From the NCBI GenBank assembly GCA_030765045.1, contig CM060961.1, forward strand, positions 138,179,564 to 138,243,563: a stretch of DNA of 64,000 nucleotides, written 5' to 3'. The translations under genes were made by a program, and so were the position numbers. The DNA comes from Tenodera sinensis. Its lineage: Eukaryota; Arthropoda; Insecta; Mantodea; Mantidae. This document shows, one piece after another, positions 61,466 to 64,000 of the stretch. A model generated the notes under the pieces. That model saw nothing but the letters and a program-made list of their open reading frames with translations. It searched no databases and was not told the DNA's origin. Position 1 is the stretch's first letter; each line of letters starts with the position of its first letter.

Positions 61466-64000
61466 CTATGCACAGCCCGATAGCTCCAGGTCAAAGCGTG
61501 CACGCTGGAGCTGCCAGGGAGGACAGTGGCCAAGTGAATGCCGCTCTACAACTGGCAGTCGGAGGGCGTTTGCAACAAGTAGTTCTTGAAACCTGATGCC
61601 ACTTGGACGGGAGATTCTTTTATTCCGCATATAACGGTGCGCGAGGTCTGGACGCAATACAGGTGGAAACGAAGGATGACCTGGATGAGCGGCCAACCTT
61701 GCCACATAAGAACAAAGTAACAATGAGCGTCGAACAGACAGTGGAGGTTCGCCAGAATCAGCATACAGACAATCCACTCTACTTGTGCGGAAAGCCCCAG
61801 TAGCGAGACGGATACCAGTGTGATGAATTGTGTCTAAAAGGCGGAGTTTAGAGGCTGATGCAGAGCCATAGATAAAACAGCCGTAGTCTAATTTGGACCG
61901 GACCAGTGAGCGATACAACCTCAACATTACCGTGCGATCGCCTCCCCAAGATGCCCCAGATAGGACCCTGAGTACCCGAAGCGAACGACCGCAGGAAGCC
62001 CGAAGGTGACGTATATGGTGCTCCCATGTGAGTTTGCTGTCGAGGTGTAAGCCCAAGAACTTCAGGTGCGGAACAAATGGAAGACGTGTGCCACGCAAAT
62101 GGAGATCAGGAGCGGGGTGTACACCACGGAGTCGGTTAAAGTGGAGACACTGTGTTTTCGTAGGAGAAAACCGAAAGCCGGTGCGAGACGCCCACTCGGC
62201 GATGGATGTTATGGTCATCTGCAGTTGACGCTCTATGTGTTCCAAACTATAAGAGCGATAGTATATCGCAAAGTCGTCAACATACAGCGACATCGGGATT
62301 CCGCTACGAACAGCGCTGGTGATGCCATTAATGGCAACGGCGAAAAGCGTAACGCTGAGAATCGACCCCTGGGGTACGCCATTCTCCTGAACCTTCTCTT
62401 GGGAGAGCGTGTTACCTATGCGGACACGAAAGCGGCGAATTAGTAAAAAGTTAAAAATAAAAAACGACAAGTTACCGCGTAAACCATAACCGTGCAAAGC
62501 ACGCAGGATGCCGTAGCGCCATGTAGTGTCGTAGGCCTTCTCCAGATCAAAGAAGACACCCACGACATGCTGCTTCAAGAGAAATGCATTCTGTATGTAG
62601 GCCTCCATGCTTGTCAGATTGTCGACACTGGAGCGATGGCGACGAAAACCGCACTGGGCATTACTCAGCAGGTTATTCGTCTCTAGCCACCACACTAAAC
62701 GAGTGTTGATCATACGTTCGAGGGTCTTGCAAACGACACTCGTTAGGCAAATAGGGCGGTAGCTAGAGGCAAGTACCCGGTCTTTCCCGGGCCGAGGTAT
62801 AGGGATGACGATACCCTCGCGCCAGGAAGACGGGTAAACCCGCTGGAGCCAGATTCGGTTATAGATGCTCAGCAGGAAGGAAAGAGCCTGAGGTGGAAGA
62901 TGAAGCAACATTTGTCGGTGGATGTCATCAGGACCGGGAGAAGAATCGTGCGCGAGAGACAAGGAGTGCATCAGCTCTGCTATGCTAAAAGGCGTGTTGT
63001 ATGGCTCACTACCGTCGCTGTTAAAATTAAGAGCTATCCGCTCCGCAAATTCCTTGATAGCTAAAAACGACCTATCGTAACTTTGGGTTTGGCTGGTAGC
63101 CGAGAAGAAATCGGCAAGGGCGTCGGCGATCGCCTGCTCGCTAGTGTAATAAGACCCCTGTACGGCAAGGCCGGGAATAATCGTCCGGCGACACTTGCCG
63201 TACATACGCCGAACCGCAGTCCACACCCTTTGTGTTGAAGTGCGTCGAGAGATGGAAGAGACGTAAGTTACCCAGGATGTGCGCTTTGCACTGCGGAGTA
63301 CAAAACGCGCCCGGGCACGCACTCGCTTAAAGGTAATAAAGTTCTCTTCCGTAGGATGTGCACTGAAAACTCGCAAGGCCCGTTTGCGGGCTTTAACAGT
63401 CAAACGACATTCCTCGGACCACCAAGGCACAGGAAGATGACGAGGTGTAGTAGAACCGCGAGGAATGCTGGAATTTGCTGCAAGCAGGACAGAACATGTA
63501 AAATACTCCACCATGTTGTCGATGGTGGTAAAACCATCGTCGGTAAGGTGAATGAGGGAACGAAATTTCCCCCAGTCAGCCTTGGAAATAATCCAGTGAG
63601 GGTGTCGTGTTGGAATAGTATGGAAACCAGATATGTGAATGTTAATGGGAAAATGATCACTGCCAAAGAGGTCGGAGAGCACCGACCAATCAATGAGTGG
63701 TACCAATGACGGGCTACAGAAGCTAACGTCTAAGGCGGAGTACGTACCATAGGCAGATGATAAAAAGGTAGGGGCACCAGTGTTCAACAAAAGGAGGCCG
63801 GACATATCGCAAACGTCTCCTACAAGGCATCCGCGAGCATCGTCAGTGTCGGAGCCCCATGAAGAGTGTTTGGCATTCAGATCACCAAGGAAGATAAAGG
63901 GTGGCGGAATCTGAGCCAAAAGAGCTCGAAGGTCGTTCTCGTGTACAACACTGACCGGTGGCAGATAGACATTGCAAACTGACAGACTTAAGCCCTGCAA
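61466..64000 (-). CDS. LINE ORF2: endonuclease (partial) and reverse transcriptase
   Basis: 844 codons to the window edge, so the N-terminus is missing. Residues about 1-120 are the C-terminal part of an apurinic-type endonuclease: GDLNAKHSSWG (39-49), SALDVSFCSPS and the catalytic SDHFPI (about 114-119). The RT follows: SPGPDDIHRQML (about 354), SYRPICLTSVVCKTLERM, NAQCGFRRHRSSVDNL, FFDLEKAYDT (483-492), GVPQGSILS (541) and the catalytic YVDD (573-576). The thumb ends in LELSGCA before the TAG. It would nick target DNA and copy the element RNA in the nucleus. All visible catalytic motifs are present. The clade call (I-like, as RNase H follows RT) is from motif order. Confidence 0.9.
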   Translation of the reverse strand: MQGLSLSVCNVYLPPVSVVHENDLRALLAQIPPPFIFLGDLNAKHSSWGSDTDDARGCLVGDVCDMSGLLLLNTGAPTFLSSAYGTYSALDVSFCSPSLVPLIDWSVLSDLFGSDHFPINIHISGFHTIPTRHPHWIISKADWGKFRSLIHLTDDGFTTIDNMVEYFTCSVLLAANSSIPRGSTTPRHLPVPWWSEECRLTVKARKRALRVFSAHPTEENFITFKRVRARARFVLRSAKRTSWVTYVSSISRRTSTQRVWTAVRRMYGKCRRTIIPGLAVQGSYYTSEQAIADALADFFSATSQTQSYDRSFLAIKEFAERIALNFNSDGSEPYNTPFSIAELMHSLSLAHDSSPGPDDIHRQMLLHLPPQALSFLLSIYNRIWLQRVYPSSWREGIVIPIPRPGKDRVLASSYRPICLTSVVCKTLERMINTRLVWWLETNNLLSNAQCGFRRHRSSVDNLTSMEAYIQNAFLLKQHVVGVFFDLEKAYDTTWRYGILRALHGYGLRGNLSFFIFNFLLIRRFRVRIGNTLSQEKVQENGVPQGSILSVTLFAVAINGITSAVRSGIPMSLYVDDFAIYYRSYSLEHIERQLQMTITSIAEWASRTGFRFSPTKTQCLHFNRLRGVHPAPDLHLRGTRLPFVPHLKFLGLHLDSKLTWEHHIRHLRASCGRSLRVLRVLSGASWGGDRTVMLRLYRSLVRSKLDYGCFIYGSASASKLRLLDTIHHTGIRLATGAFRTSRVDCLYADSGEPPLSVRRSLLLCSYVARLAAHPGHPSFPPVLRPDLAHRYMRNKRISRPSGIRFQELLVANALRLPVVERHSLGHCPPWQLQRARFDLELSGCA

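Larger units (their letters stand above)
60296..64000 (-). mobile_element. I-superfamily-type non-LTR retrotransposon, 5' end beyond the window
   Basis: Minus-strand LINE with the domain order endonuclease, reverse transcriptase, RNase H, CCHC knuckle, then a 3' UTR of about 290 bp. The UTR is rich in CTAAAAA-type repeats (plus strand) and ends near GTCGACGGGCCCGTAAACCC (about 60313-60332). It is more GC-rich than its flanks and its frame is almost intact, so it is the youngest element in the window. ORF1 and the N-terminus of the endonuclease lie outside. Confidence 0.88.

Noticed and set aside
62066..62443. Plus-strand open frames opposite the LINE ORF2
   Set aside because: Shadows of the minus-strand reverse transcriptase, which has clear motifs.

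Overview
This window is eukaryotic, AT-rich, microsatellite-rich and packed with decayed transposable elements. R1-type and I-type LINEs, an RTE LINE, a Penelope-like element, mariner, hAT and IS630-type transposase relics and many tRNA-derived SINEs occur together. This suggests an arthropod, most likely an insect with a large genome; I cannot name the species. I found no convincing host protein-coding gene and no functional tRNA or rRNA gene. Every recognisable coding segment belongs to a mobile element, and nearly all are broken.

Layout. 1-14,000 is mostly featureless AT-rich DNA holding a chimeric SINE (577-915), a GC-rich retroposon with a 16-bp target duplication (3548-3802), an RTE LINE relic split by a mariner element (7744-9600), a pair of related SINEs (11.4-11.9 kb) and a SINE-D copy (13.4 kb). 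15.3-19.8 kb holds two copies of an interspersed repeat here called family X, one carrying a SINE. 21.5-23.5 kb holds a 165-bp MITE with perfect 43-bp inverted repeats beside a 1.69-kb uninterrupted (ATGT)n array. 24.5-30.9 kb holds an LTR-like block, an (AAT)n array, SINEs, and a Penelope relic interrupted by a pogo/Tigger-like MITE (itself carrying a SINE in a GA tract) and by a second SINE.

30.9-36 kb holds further SINEs and two family X copies with CA/TG microsatellites. 36.2-42.8 kb holds trinucleotide arrays, an IS630-type DDE transposase relic, a near-full-length hAT relic and a second hAT fragment ending at an (AAT)n array. 42.7-44.8 kb holds a compact LTR retrotransposon derivative: two 323-bp LTRs around one 305-codon ORF with a coiled-coil Gag-like N-terminus and a protease-like remnant. 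46.1-48 kb holds tandem repeats. 49.9-52.3 kb holds an R1-clade LINE relic. 53.0-53.4 kb holds a solo LTR of the compact LTR family with a 4-bp target duplication. 53.9-56.2 kb holds another family X copy and a second LTR-like block. 57.0-57.5 kb holds a compound hexamer/trimer array. 60.3-64.0 kb holds the youngest-looking element, an I-type LINE on the minus strand. Its endonuclease/RT reading frame is open to the window edge, with one in-frame TAG before an intact RNase H and CCHC domain.

There is no operon-like or pathway logic here. The interest lies in nested insertions, SINE chimerism, transposon-associated microsatellites and non-autonomous derivatives. Family names SINE-A to SINE-H and family X are local labels. 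All homology statements come from reading motifs by eye, without database searches.
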